Shown here: positions 8,941 to 17,291 of the stretch, piece after piece
How positions within the stretch are numbered: position 1 is the first letter of the stretch
Layout of the letters: the number at the start of each line of letters is the position of its first letter
Assembly: GCA_022509065.1 (NCBI GenBank)
Contig: JAFLTY010000006.1
Coordinates: forward strand, 19,364-83,363
DNA from: Muribaculaceae bacterium
GTDB taxonomy: Bacteria; Bacteroidota; Bacteroidia; Bacteroidales; Muribaculaceae
Direction of reading: 5' to 3'
DNA length: 64,000 bases
Notes under the pieces: generated by a model
What the model was told of the DNA's origin: nothing
Databases searched by the model: none
The model's input: only the letters and a program-made list of their open reading frames with translations
Made by a program: the position numbers and the translations under genes

Positions 8941-10155
8941 ATGTTTTTGATTACAACTGTTTTGCAGGGGACGCGGAGTAAGCGCTATCCGGATAGGCCG
9001 GGTAGGGTGTATCTGCGGATTGCCGGGCGTAGTGTGGCAACCGATGGAGGTCTGGTTAAGGAGTGCCGTACTGTTAGCACTAATATTATGCTCGCAAGCG
9101 GTGAGGCCATTGACGATGTCATTAACCGGCTGCGTCCATTTGTAATGATGCTATATTTGATTATAGAAGGACGCATTGAAAATGGGGATGAGATAAGTCT
9201 CGATGATGTCGTGGCTGATTTCCGCAGATGCATAGATGGTGAGATGTCGATGAGAAAGATAATAGACGAGGCGCAGGCCGGTTTCACTATTCGAACCGAT
9301 ATTGTTAGGTTGGGTAACGATTTGAAAAGACATTTCAAATTGGTTTGTCCAATAAAGCAAGACTCTGCTAACTTTCTGAATTACATCGAAATTAAGGCGC
9401 GTCAATGTGTTGAGAACGGCCAAGACAGTACCGGGCGGTCTTATATGAGCTTGAAGAACAGTCTGTCAAAATTCGTGTCGGCTAATGTTTTGCCTTTTAG
9501 TCAAATAAACAAAGATTTTGTATCACATTACAGCGACTGGCTTGAAGACAGCGGCGTACGGGCGAGCACGCAATCTTTTTATCTTAGAAATTTACGTACG
9601 ATAGTGAATAGTGCCTCGGACGAAGGTTTGATTAATGTGCCGGCGAATTTTTTTCAAGGGTTGAATACGCGCGTGATTTTCAAACGGGATATAGAGGAAC
9701 AGGTTATCCTTACGAAAGAGGCGCTCAAAAAAATTGCAGATGTTGATTTGTCTGACGACAAAGAGGCCGAGTTGGTGCGCGACATGTTCATGTTTGGGTT
9801 CTATTGTCGAGGTATGGAGTTGATGGAAATCATGACCTTGAAAAAATCATATATAAAGAATGGCATACTGAAGTACCGACGTCGGATGAAAGGTAACGAG
9901 CGAGTCGTTCCGTTGGATAACGCCGCATATGATATTCTGCAGCGTTACATAACATCGAACCGTAATTATATATTCCCGCTTTTAGAAAAATATATCGGAT
10001 TACCGCATCATGCAATCGTACAGAAAGTCTATGCCACGATAAAGAGGGTAGGAAAGAATGTGGGATTCCCGTCGCTCACATTCACTATGAATATAAGTTG
10101 TTGGCATAATCTAATGTCGCAAATCAAGGCATCCGAAATCCTTTTCGGGACTTAG
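8941..10155 (+). CDS. Degenerate tyrosine recombinase (site-specific integrase) lacking C-terminal catalytic residues
   Basis: 404 residues with Bacteroidales integrase architecture: Arm-type N-terminal domain (1-110), SAM-like core-binding domain (about 135-235) and catalytic domain. The first catalytic Arg is in FGFYCRGMELMEIMTLKK (near residue 290) and the beta-hairpin Lys in YRRRMKGNERVV. The expected (A)RHSWA-type HxxR box aligns with NISCWHN, so Arg and His are replaced, and the frame then ends after ASEILFGT with no GHxxxxxxxxY tail. Neither other forward frame restores the end. Recombination activity therefore looks lost. Position 10 nt after wbuC suggests it once inverted or mobilised this locus. 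Confidence 0.75.
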   Translation: MFLITTVLQGTRSKRYPDRPGRVYLRIAGRSVATDGGLVKECRTVSTNIMLASGEAIDDVINRLRPFVMMLYLIIEGRIENGDEISLDDVVADFRRCIDGEMSMRKIIDEAQAGFTIRTDIVRLGNDLKRHFKLVCPIKQDSANFLNYIEIKARQCVENGQDSTGRSYMSLKNSLSKFVSANVLPFSQINKDFVSHYSDWLEDSGVRASTQSFYLRNLRTIVNSASDEGLINVPANFFQGLNTRVIFKRDIEEQVILTKEALKKIADVDLSDDKEAELVRDMFMFGFYCRGMELMEIMTLKKSYIKNGILKYRRRMKGNERVVPLDNAAYDILQRYITSNRNYIFPLLEKYIGLPHHAIVQKVYATIKRVGKNVGFPSLTFTMNISCWHNLMSQIKASEILFGT

Positions 10156-10187
10156 GCAAAAGACCACTTTACATTTGGTTCTCCAAG

Positions 10188-10230
10188 AATCAGCCACTTA
10201 TCTTTAATTTTAAGTGGCTGATTCTTTTTT
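10188..10230 (+). terminator. Rho-independent terminator of the polysaccharide operon
   Basis: A perfect 13-bp inverted repeat (aatcagccactta at 10188-10200, taagtggctgatt at 10211-10223) with a 10-nt loop is followed by CTTTTTTATT. It ends the + strand operon and lies between the recombinase gene and convergent rfbB. Confidence 0.85.
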
Positions 10231-10315
10231 ATTACAGTGAATTAATCCTTGACTTTATGTCAGTGCACCTGGCAATGTGGTCTGTGAGGAATTTATAGGG
10301 TTATTTTGTTGACTT

Positions 10316-11470
10316 TTAGCGGTTGGAGTACATCTTTTCGTAGTAGTCACGGTAGTCACCGGAGAGTATGCGGTCAGACCATTCGGTGTTATTCAGATAC
10401 CAGGCAACTGTGCGCCTTATACCTTCCTCAAACTGGAAGTCTGGTTGCCACCCGAGTTCGGACTGCAGTTTACGCGAATCGATGGCATAACGCAGGTCAT
10501 GCCCTGGACGATCGGTGACATAGGTGATAAGTGACTCGCTATGTCCCGGGGGATTTCCAAGCATTTCGTCGACAGTACGTATGATGGTTTTGACAAGGTC
10601 AATGTTTTTCCATTCATTTGAACCACCTATGTTATATGTGTCCCCGATTTTCCCCTTATGGAAAATAAGGTCGATAGCGCGAGCATGGTCTTCTACAAAT
10701 AGCCAGTCGCGAACATTCTCTCCTTTACCGTATACAGGTAGTAGCTTTCCTTGACGTATGTTATTAATAAACAGCGGGATTAATTTCTCAGGGAACTGGT
10801 AGGGTCCGTAATTGTTGGAGCAGTTTGTTACAATTGTAGGAAGCCCGTATGTGTCGTGGTAGGCACGGACAAAATGGTCGCTGGAGGCTTTTGAAGCACT
10901 GTACGGGCTATGTGGATTATATTTTGTGGTTTCAACAAAAAACTCCTCTCCGTAGGCTTTGTGCCCGGCGGATGAACCCGGGGTAGAGAAAGGAGGATTA
11001 TGGCCTTGGCAGTCGGTAATCTCTAATGCGCCATAAACTTCGTCTGTCGAGATGTGGTAAAAAAGCTTGTTGTTAAAGGAGTCAGGTGTACGAAGCCAAT
11101 AATTCTTAGCCGATTCGAGGAGAGTCAAGGTGCCCATAACGTTGGTGCGCGCGAAATCAAAAGGATTCATAATGGAACGATCAACATGACTTTCGGCGGC
11201 AAGATGGATTATGCCATCAACATCATAGCGTTCCATTATGGCGCATATTTTTTCCAAGTCGCAAATGTCGGCTTTTATAAAAACATAATTGTCCCTATTT
11301 TCTATGTCGCGAAGGTTCTCCAAATTACCTGCGTAAGTTAGTTTGTCGACGTTGATGATGCGGTAGTCGGGATATTTATTCACAAAAAGACGTACAACGT
11401 GACTGCCGATAAAACCGGCTCCTCCGGTAACAATGATATTGCGAATAAACTTTTTTTCGTTTTCAACCAT
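10316..11470 (-). CDS. rfbB: dTDP-glucose 4,6-dehydratase
   Basis: 384 residues. NAD-binding GGAGFIGSHVVRLFV, the ISTDEVYG active-site segment (Thr-Asp-Glu), the YSASKASSDHFVRAYH YxxxK motif and NCSNNYGPYQFPEKLIP are all present. It converts dTDP-glucose to dTDP-4-keto-6-deoxyglucose. It follows rfbA with 6 nt between them and converges on the glycan operon. The later dTDP-rhamnose genes rfbC and rfbD are not in the window, so the end product cannot be fixed. Confidence 0.95.
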   Translation of the reverse strand: MVENEKKFIRNIIVTGGAGFIGSHVVRLFVNKYPDYRIINVDKLTYAGNLENLRDIENRDNYVFIKADICDLEKICAIMERYDVDGIIHLAAESHVDRSIMNPFDFARTNVMGTLTLLESAKNYWLRTPDSFNNKLFYHISTDEVYGALEITDCQGHNPPFSTPGSSAGHKAYGEEFFVETTKYNPHSPYSASKASSDHFVRAYHDTYGLPTIVTNCSNNYGPYQFPEKLIPLFINNIRQGKLLPVYGKGENVRDWLFVEDHARAIDLIFHKGKIGDTYNIGGSNEWKNIDLVKTIIRTVDEMLGNPPGHSESLITYVTDRPGHDLRYAIDSRKLQSELGWQPDFQFEEGIRRTVAWYLNNTEWSDRILSGDYRDYYEKMYSNR

Positions 11471-11476
11471 GGACTA

Positions 11477-12367
11477 TTACTTATGTTGGTTATTCTCGGA
11501 GATGATTTGCATAAGATACTGGCCGTAATCGTTTTTTGCCATTGGTTCGGCGATTTCCCGTACTTTTTGTGCTGTGATCCATCCCTTACTGTAGGCTATG
11601 CCCTCTATGCAACCGACTTTCAGCCCTTGTCGGTTCTCGATCGCAGCAATATAGTCGGTAGCTTCTGAAAGAGACTGATGAGTTCCGGTATCGAGCCAAG
11701 CGAAGCCAGGACCAAGCAGCTGTATGTCGAGTCGCCCATCGTTGAGATATGCCTGATTGAGCGCCGTTATTTCCAGCTCTCCTCGAGCGGATGGTGTCAA
11801 TGTCTTGGCTTTATCAGCGACATCGCCGGGATAGAAGTACAACCCAACCACTGCGTAATTTGATTTTGGTAGTTTCGGTTTCTCTTCGATAGCAACACAT
11901 TGGCCGTTATCGTCTAACTGAGCAACGCCATAACGTTGCGGATCTTTCACCCAGTAGCCAAAGATGGTAGCACGATTATTACGTTCCGCATCGAAGATAG
12001 CTTTTTCGAGCATAGGCACGAAAAAACTCCCATGAAAAATATTGTCTCCCAGAATAAGACATCCGGCTTCGCCGTCAAGGAATTTCTCACCGAGGATAAA
12101 GGCCTGCGCCAAGCCATCGGGCGACGGTTGTTCAATATATGACATCCTGACACCAAAATCGCTACCGTCACCCAGCAACTCCTTGAAAAGTGGCAAATCG
12201 CGCGGGGTAGAGATGAGCAAAATTTCCCTTATGCCGGCCAGCATCAAAATAGAGAGAGGATAATAAACCATAGGTTTGTCATAGACAGGCAGCAGCTGCT
12301 TGCTTATTCCTTTGGTGATGGGATATAACCGAGTGCCGGAACCTCCGGCAAGAATGATACCTTTCAT
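11477..12367 (-). CDS. rfbA: Glucose-1-phosphate thymidylyltransferase
   Basis: 296 residues, the normal length for RmlA. The signature [11 protein letters not shown] binds the nucleotide; [16 protein letters not shown] and [13 protein letters not shown] are typical conserved segments. It makes dTDP-glucose from dTTP and glucose-1-phosphate. First gene of a two-gene rfbAB operon read toward the polysaccharide locus. Confidence 0.95.
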   Translation of the reverse strand: MKGIILAGGSGTRLYPITKGISKQLLPVYDKPMVYYPLSILMLAGIREILLISTPRDLPLFKELLGDGSDFGVRMSYIEQPSPDGLAQAFILGEKFLDGEAGCLILGDNIFHGSFFVPMLEKAIFDAERNNRATIFGYWVKDPQRYGVAQLDDNGQCVAIEEKPKLPKSNYAVVGLYFYPGDVADKAKTLTPSARGELEITALNQAYLNDGRLDIQLLGPGFAWLDTGTHQSLSEATDYIAAIENRQGLKVGCIEGIAYSKGWITAQKVREIAEPMAKNDYGQYLMQIISENNQHK

Positions 12368-12387
12368 ATAAAATAAGTTTATAGCCT

Positions 12388-12395
12388 CAAAATTA
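12388..12395 (-). promoter_or_regulatory. Possible -7 element for rfbAB
   Basis: On the minus strand this reads TAATTTTG, matching the Bacteroidetes -7 consensus TAnnTTTG, 21 nt upstream of the rfbA start. No good TTTG was found at the expected upstream spacing, so the call is weak. Confidence 0.35.
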
Positions 12396-12544
12396 CTAAA
12401 ATAAATTGAATTCGCTAAAGCCCGACAATAGAATCGTGATTGATAGCAACTTTATAGTTTGCCTTGAGTCTAAAATTATACTTAATGGAAGAGAAAATAT
12501 GAACTTATTTTGTTTTAAGTATGTTATAATTTGGACATAATATT

Positions 12545-12552
12545 TATTTTTG
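12545..12552 (+). promoter_or_regulatory. Possible -7 element for the porin gene
   Basis: TATTTTTG matches TAnnTTTG and lies 37 nt before the ATG at 12589. There is no convincing -33 TTTG at 19-21 nt spacing. It also explains why the longer TTG-initiated reading frame from 12550 is unlikely: that start would lie inside the promoter. Confidence 0.35.
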
Positions 12553-12588
12553 CAATTATTTTTGTTTAGTTCATCACATTATACGTCT

Positions 12589-13884
12589 ATGAAGAAACTT
12601 CGTTGTACCATCCCGGGGCTTTTCGTCTTATTTGCATGCGCGGTAGTTTGTCTCAGTGTAAAAGCGTTGCCGACAGATACTGTTTATATCCCCGAACGTG
12701 CAGTCGTTCTTTATGGCGATGCCAAAAACGCCGATAGAGAGGTACTCGCCGTGTTCTATAGTCGTGAGAATCTTGCTTTCAGTGATCCTGACGCTCCACG
12801 TTTCCTACTTATGGATCGTCAAGGTAAGATAGCCTTTGGTGTGGGCGGGCAGCTGTATGGTACGGTAAATTATGATTTTGACGGTTCAATACCCGGTTCG
12901 GGTTTTAGTACATACGACATCAGTGTACCGGACAATTCCGTACAACACACCCGATTTGGAGGTGACCTCAGCCATTCAAGTCTTTTTATGAAACTTGTAG
13001 GGAAAGCTCCAAAGTTGGGGATGTATCAAGTTTATTTTCAGGCTAATTTCACCGGTAATAACGGTAAATATGGATTCATGCTCAAACAGGCCTATGTCAG
13101 CCTGGGACATTTTACAGCGGGTCTCACCAACTCGACTTTTATCGACGCTGCCACCAAAGCTCCAACAGTCGATACCGAAGGACCTTCCGGGCAAGTTTCG
13201 GCAAAAAACGTGTTGTTCCGTTATACATCACCCACATACAAAGGCTTTACCGCAGCCGCCTCGTTAGAGATTCCACAAACGACTTACACTACCAATGCCG
13301 TCACAGAAGCGTTGGCTGCGCGTTTCCCCGATATTCCGGTTTATATACAATATTCATGGAAGCCGGGACAACATGTTAGGTTATCAGGAATATTCCGTGA
13401 TATGGCTTATCGCAATACACGCGTAGGCGCCAACCGGATGGCACTTGGTTGGGGTTTACAGGTAAGTGCTATAGGTGACGTATGCGCTGGCGGTATGATC
13501 CAAGCATTCGGCCATGTGGCATACGGTCAGGGCATAGCAAAGTATATCAATGATCTGGCCGGAAATGGTTACGATTTGGTCCCAACATATTTAGGCAACC
13601 GCCTGACGGCTCCAGAAATGATGGGTTGGACAGTGGGCATGTATTACAACTATTCTCCTCAATTGTTCTTTACCGCTGCCTTCAGCCGGGCACAACTGTT
13701 CAATGTCCGCAGGCTCGGTGGTGAGACATATCAGTATGGCCAATATCTCGATGTGAACGGTTTTTATAATTTTGACTCAAACTTTAGAGTAGGTGCAGAG
13801 TATCTCCATGGCTGGCGACACAACTTTGACGGAGAAGGCGGGTCGGCCAATCGTATCAATCTTTTGGTACAATATTCTTTTTGA
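12589..13884 (+). CDS. DcaP-like outer-membrane porin
   Basis: 431 residues from the ATG at 12589, which gives a clean signal peptide (KKLRCTIPGLFVLFACAVV, cleavage near ALP). The mature protein alternates polar and hydrophobic residues like a beta-barrel and ends in Phe (LLVQYSF), as outer-membrane proteins do. Segments LKQAYVSLGHFTAGLTNSTF and DTEGPSG resemble the DcaP-type trimeric porins (HAYG...GQTWSTFMD...). It probably forms a general or anion-type channel; the specific substrate is unknown. It stands alone between rfbA (divergent) and the glutaminase-like gene. A TTG start at 12550 would destroy the signal peptide position and is rejected. Confidence 0.65.
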   Translation: MKKLRCTIPGLFVLFACAVVCLSVKALPTDTVYIPERAVVLYGDAKNADREVLAVFYSRENLAFSDPDAPRFLLMDRQGKIAFGVGGQLYGTVNYDFDGSIPGSGFSTYDISVPDNSVQHTRFGGDLSHSSLFMKLVGKAPKLGMYQVYFQANFTGNNGKYGFMLKQAYVSLGHFTAGLTNSTFIDAATKAPTVDTEGPSGQVSAKNVLFRYTSPTYKGFTAAASLEIPQTTYTTNAVTEALAARFPDIPVYIQYSWKPGQHVRLSGIFRDMAYRNTRVGANRMALGWGLQVSAIGDVCAGGMIQAFGHVAYGQGIAKYINDLAGNGYDLVPTYLGNRLTAPEMMGWTVGMYYNYSPQLFFTAAFSRAQLFNVRRLGGETYQYGQYLDVNGFYNFDSNFRVGAEYLHGWRHNFDGEGGSANRINLLVQYSF

Positions 13885-13960
13885 TGAACCAAATTCATTT
13901 ATGGATGTTTCTATAATAGAAACACAAAAAAAATAAACCTATATTTCAATTTAATTTACT

Positions 13961-14896
13961 ATGGATAGGAAGATATCATTTTCAGACGTGCAAAAAGCAG
14001 TCGACAACGCTTATGAAGCATATAAAAGCGTGAAAAAGGGCGAGATAGACTCTCGTGTTAAGGACTATGTTGATGCCAAGGATTTTGGTATCGCCGTTGT
14101 GTTAGCCGATGGCCGCATCGTTAAACGAGATAGCGCTGACAAGAAATTTGTCATCGGAGACATTGCACGTGTAGCTGTAGCGACCGCTTTGGCCTCTCAG
14201 TACACACCTGAGGAAATAGTCAAGAAATCAGGCACTATGCCCAAAATTAAGCACAGTGAAGATGACCATAAGATAAAACTGCATATTAACAAACATGCAC
14301 TGCGTGCCACAAGTGCTATTGAACCTACCGGCGACAGCGACGGCAAGTATAATCTTCTTGTTGACACACTTATCGACCTGACGGCTGGTGAGCCAGTGCT
14401 CAACGACAAAGTATATGAAAGCCTTACAAAAGAGGCGAACGAAATCAACGTCGTAGACCGTCTTGCCGAACGCGACTATGAACTCTATGACGACCCGGAA
14501 TTGGTTGTAAATGTTTATAACAAACTTCGTTCATTGCAACTAAGTTCGGTTGAAGTAGCCACTATGGGAGCGACTATAGCTGCCGACGGTGTCAACCCTG
14601 TAAGTAAAGATATTGTCTTTGATGGTAGCAAAGCTGCCACCATAACGACATTGTTGGCAACTGTAGGAAACAAACGCCGTAAACGCGCACAGTTGATGGA
14701 GGTAGGTCTGCCCGTCGTCCATTCGTTTGGTGGAGGCGTCCTGGCCGTGCTTCCCGGATTTGGAGCAATAGCTGCATACGCCCCGGCAATCTGTGACGAA
14801 GTACATGCTTCGGCAAAAGGTTATCAGGCAATAGCTTCGATAGCAAAAGAGTTACAACTTAATATCTTTGCCAGCGCTCGTGTGAGTGTGGAATAA
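13961..14896 (+). CDS. Glutaminase-fold protein with catalytic Ser-Lys replaced (probable pseudoenzyme)
   Basis: 311 residues, the length of a GlsA-type glutaminase (305-310). The C-terminal third matches that family: VATMGATIAADGVNPVSKD near residues 199-216 and SFGGGVLAVLPGFGAIAAY near 255-272, plus VVNVYNKLRSLQLSS. At the position of the nucleophile motif (FPIQSISKV in the family) this protein reads FVIGDIARV, so Ser and Lys become Asp67 and Arg70. The usual KSG before VGGG is VHS. The fold assignment is strong by motif order; loss of glutaminase activity is inference. No signal peptide, so cytoplasmic. Confidence 0.7.
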   Translation: MDRKISFSDVQKAVDNAYEAYKSVKKGEIDSRVKDYVDAKDFGIAVVLADGRIVKRDSADKKFVIGDIARVAVATALASQYTPEEIVKKSGTMPKIKHSEDDHKIKLHINKHALRATSAIEPTGDSDGKYNLLVDTLIDLTAGEPVLNDKVYESLTKEANEINVVDRLAERDYELYDDPELVVNVYNKLRSLQLSSVEVATMGATIAADGVNPVSKDIVFDGSKAATITTLLATVGNKRRKRAQLMEVGLPVVHSFGGGVLAVLPGFGAIAAYAPAICDEVHASAKGYQAIASIAKELQLNIFASARVSVE

Positions 14897-14913
14897 ATTG
14901 AAACTGACATAAG

Positions 14914-14964
14914 CTAATGAGTGTCCCCGATGAAAGGATTCCTTCCGTCGGGGACACTCATTAG
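14914..14964. terminator. Bidirectional hairpin terminator
   Basis: A perfect 17-bp inverted repeat (14914-14930 and 14948-14964, core gtgtccccga / tcggggacac) separates the convergent glutaminase-like gene and lgt. A T-rich stretch follows on the + side (14972-14980). Loop of 17 nt contains a further short complementarity. Confidence 0.8.
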
Positions 14965-14972
14965 TATGAAGG

Positions 14973-15812
14973 TTATTTTTTGTCGGGTGGAAAAGCGTTG
15001 GGGAAGTCTATGTGAATGCGTGGACGGCGCAGGGCACGTATCCAGAAGAAAACTCCGATAATAATGAAGGGTATGCTGAGCAATTGACCCATATTTAACA
15101 CCATGTCAGCCTCGAAAGCTTCCTGATCGTTTTTGAGAAACTCGATGAAAAAACGAGCAGTAAAAAGTACGGTCATAAAAACCCCGAAAATCAAACCGGG
15201 TCTCTCCTCATCGTTACGTTTCCAGTACATCCACATAAGGATGACGAAAAGAGCGAGATAAGCTATCGATTCGTAGATCTGGGTAGGATGACACGGAAGA
15301 CCTCGTGTAGCGGCGTCGGTTCCTTTTACAAAGATAAATGCCCATGGTACGTCGGTGGGATGACCGTATATCTCAGAGTTCATGAGGTTGCCGAAACGTA
15401 TCATGGCTCCTACAAGCGCGATGGGTATGACCAGACGGTCGAATGTCCACATGGGCGACCGCTTTGAAGTGAAAAAAGAGAAACAGAAAACCCCCAGAAT
15501 GACGCCTATGGTGCCACCGTGACTGGCAAGCCCACCATGCCATATTTTAAGAATCTCCACAGGATGTTGGCTATAGTATGACCATTCATAAAAAAAGCAA
15601 TGACCAAGACGCGCACCTATAACAGTACCGGCAACTGTCCAGATAAGCAAGGTGCCAAGCCAACGTTCGGGGGCTCCTTCGTGTTTGAAAATTTTTGCAA
15701 CTATGTTAAATCCTATCCAGAAACCGATAGCAAACATCAGCGAGTACCATCTTACCTGAATGAATGAATCTATCAGTAATGGATTTGGATCCCAAAGGAC
15801 ATATTGTAACAT
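14973..15812 (-). CDS. lgt: Prolipoprotein diacylglyceryl transferase
   Basis: 279 residues, integral inner-membrane protein with about seven membrane segments. The Lgt signature GAMIRFGNLMNSEIYG (Arg, Asn, Glu) and the HGGLASHGGTIGV segment are present, as is the N-terminal WYSLMFAIGF. It transfers diacylglycerol from phosphatidylglycerol to the lipobox Cys of prolipoproteins, of which this window encodes at least two. Basic C-terminus faces the cytoplasm. Transcribed after the symporter gene with a 42-nt gap. Confidence 0.95.
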   Translation of the reverse strand: MLQYVLWDPNPLLIDSFIQVRWYSLMFAIGFWIGFNIVAKIFKHEGAPERWLGTLLIWTVAGTVIGARLGHCFFYEWSYYSQHPVEILKIWHGGLASHGGTIGVILGVFCFSFFTSKRSPMWTFDRLVIPIALVGAMIRFGNLMNSEIYGHPTDVPWAFIFVKGTDAATRGLPCHPTQIYESIAYLALFVILMWMYWKRNDEERPGLIFGVFMTVLFTARFFIEFLKNDQEAFEADMVLNMGQLLSIPFIIIGVFFWIRALRRPRIHIDFPNAFPPDKK

Positions 15813-15854
15813 AAACGTTTTTATCTTCTATTGACGGGATGATATGCCACAAAG

Positions 15855-17273
15855 TTACGCATTTTTCTCGGCATTGCGACTATCACTGTTGAAAAACGTC
15901 CGAGTAACCTTTCGTACACGACCGCTTAGGGCGATGAGTGTAATCATGGTAGGGATTGCCATGAGGGCGTAGAACATGTCGCACATACCGATAGCAGCCT
16001 CAACAGGAACAACCGCAAATACAATAAGAGACAGTATATAGGCATAAGTGTACCAACGGGCTTTTTTTCGACCGAAGAGATATTCGGCACATGAAGTCCC
16101 ATAATAAGAATAGGAGAACATTGAACTCAATGCGAATATGCACGCCAGTATCATAAGGAGATAGGCTCCCCCGGGTATAGCCGAATCGAATGCTCTCATC
16201 GCCACTTCCAGACCCTTGACACCCTCGACATGAGTAAAATCGCCGCACAGCAACAGCGCTATAGCTGTCAGCGTGCATACGAAACCCGAGTCTATGGCAG
16301 GGCTCAACATGGCGACCAATCCCTCCTTGACAGGCCTGGTATTCTGCGAGGCTCCATGCATTATTGATGCTGTGCCGATACCTGCGTCGTTGACCAGAGC
16401 GGCGCGTCTGGCGCCGATAATGGCAATACCGGCAAATGCTCCGAAGCCGGCTCGTAGGTTGAAAGCTTCAGTGAAGATGGACGCTATGGCACTTGGCAGT
16501 GCATGCAGATTGGTGAGGATTATATACAACACCATGATAAAGTAGACGCCTACCATAAACGGCACCACTACGGCAGAAACTTGTGCAATACGTTTAACAC
16601 CTCGAAGCACTACAATAGCAACGATGAGGGCTATTGTGAGCCCTATTATGAATTTGACCATCGATGTATTGCTCAGCCCAATCGGCGAACTTATGGTTGT
16701 CAGGAAAGTATTCGAATCTATACTCTCAGCACTGGTAAAGGTTGATAATAAGCCCTCTGTCAGCTGATTGGCATTGATGATACAAAGAGTTCCGAAAAGA
16801 CCCGCGACAGCGAAGAAAACTGCCAGGGGACGCCATCGTGAGCCCAAACCATGTTCGATGACATACATCATGCCTCCTTTGGGATTACCTTCGTGATCCT
16901 TACCTTTATACATGATAGCCAAAGCGCCCTCGTGATATTTGGTGGCCATACCAACCATGGCACTTATCCACATCCAGAAAATAGCCCCCGGCCCTCCCAT
17001 AACCAATGCTATTGCCACACCGGCTATGTTACCGAGCCCCACGGTGGCTGCAACTACTGATACCAAAGCGGCTCCCGATGATATCTCGCCGGAGGATTTG
17101 TCACCGGTGTTTTTCTGTCTGAGAGCTTTAAGAGCCGCCGGCATCCTGAGTACTGAAACAGCTCCCGAACGGATGAACAGGTATAAGCCCCCACCTATAA
17201 GCAGAAAAAATAACGGATAACCGCATAAAAAATCAGAGACGTTTATTAAATATTTACCTAAAGTGTCGAGCAT
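15855..17273 (-). CDS. Alanine/glycine:cation symporter (AGCS family)
   Basis: 472 residues, about eleven membrane segments. Family segments seen: GPGAIFWMWISAMVGMATKY, YKGKDHEGNPKGGMMYVIEHGLG and IGARRAALVNDAGIGTASIMHG. Members take up alanine or glycine with Na+ or H+. Start chosen at 17273 because the N-terminal LINVSDFLCGYPLFFLLIGGG membrane segment follows directly. It lies 18 nt after the helicase gene but has no visible functional link to it. Confidence 0.9.
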   Translation of the reverse strand: MLDTLGKYLINVSDFLCGYPLFFLLIGGGLYLFIRSGAVSVLRMPAALKALRQKNTGDKSSGEISSGAALVSVVAATVGLGNIAGVAIALVMGGPGAIFWMWISAMVGMATKYHEGALAIMYKGKDHEGNPKGGMMYVIEHGLGSRWRPLAVFFAVAGLFGTLCIINANQLTEGLLSTFTSAESIDSNTFLTTISSPIGLSNTSMVKFIIGLTIALIVAIVVLRGVKRIAQVSAVVVPFMVGVYFIMVLYIILTNLHALPSAIASIFTEAFNLRAGFGAFAGIAIIGARRAALVNDAGIGTASIMHGASQNTRPVKEGLVAMLSPAIDSGFVCTLTAIALLLCGDFTHVEGVKGLEVAMRAFDSAIPGGAYLLMILACIFALSSMFSYSYYGTSCAEYLFGRKKARWYTYAYILSLIVFAVVPVEAAIGMCDMFYALMAIPTMITLIALSGRVRKVTRTFFNSDSRNAEKNA

Positions 17274-17291
17274 TGCTTAATGTTAAATTCG

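Noticed and set aside
10188..10223. Inverted repeat as a recombination site of the adjacent integrase
   Set aside because: Short loop and following T-tract are those of a terminator, and no second copy was seen in the locus.
12550..12588. Upstream TTG start extending the porin by 13 residues
   Set aside because: It would begin inside the putative promoter and place residues before a clean signal peptide; ATG at 12589 is better.
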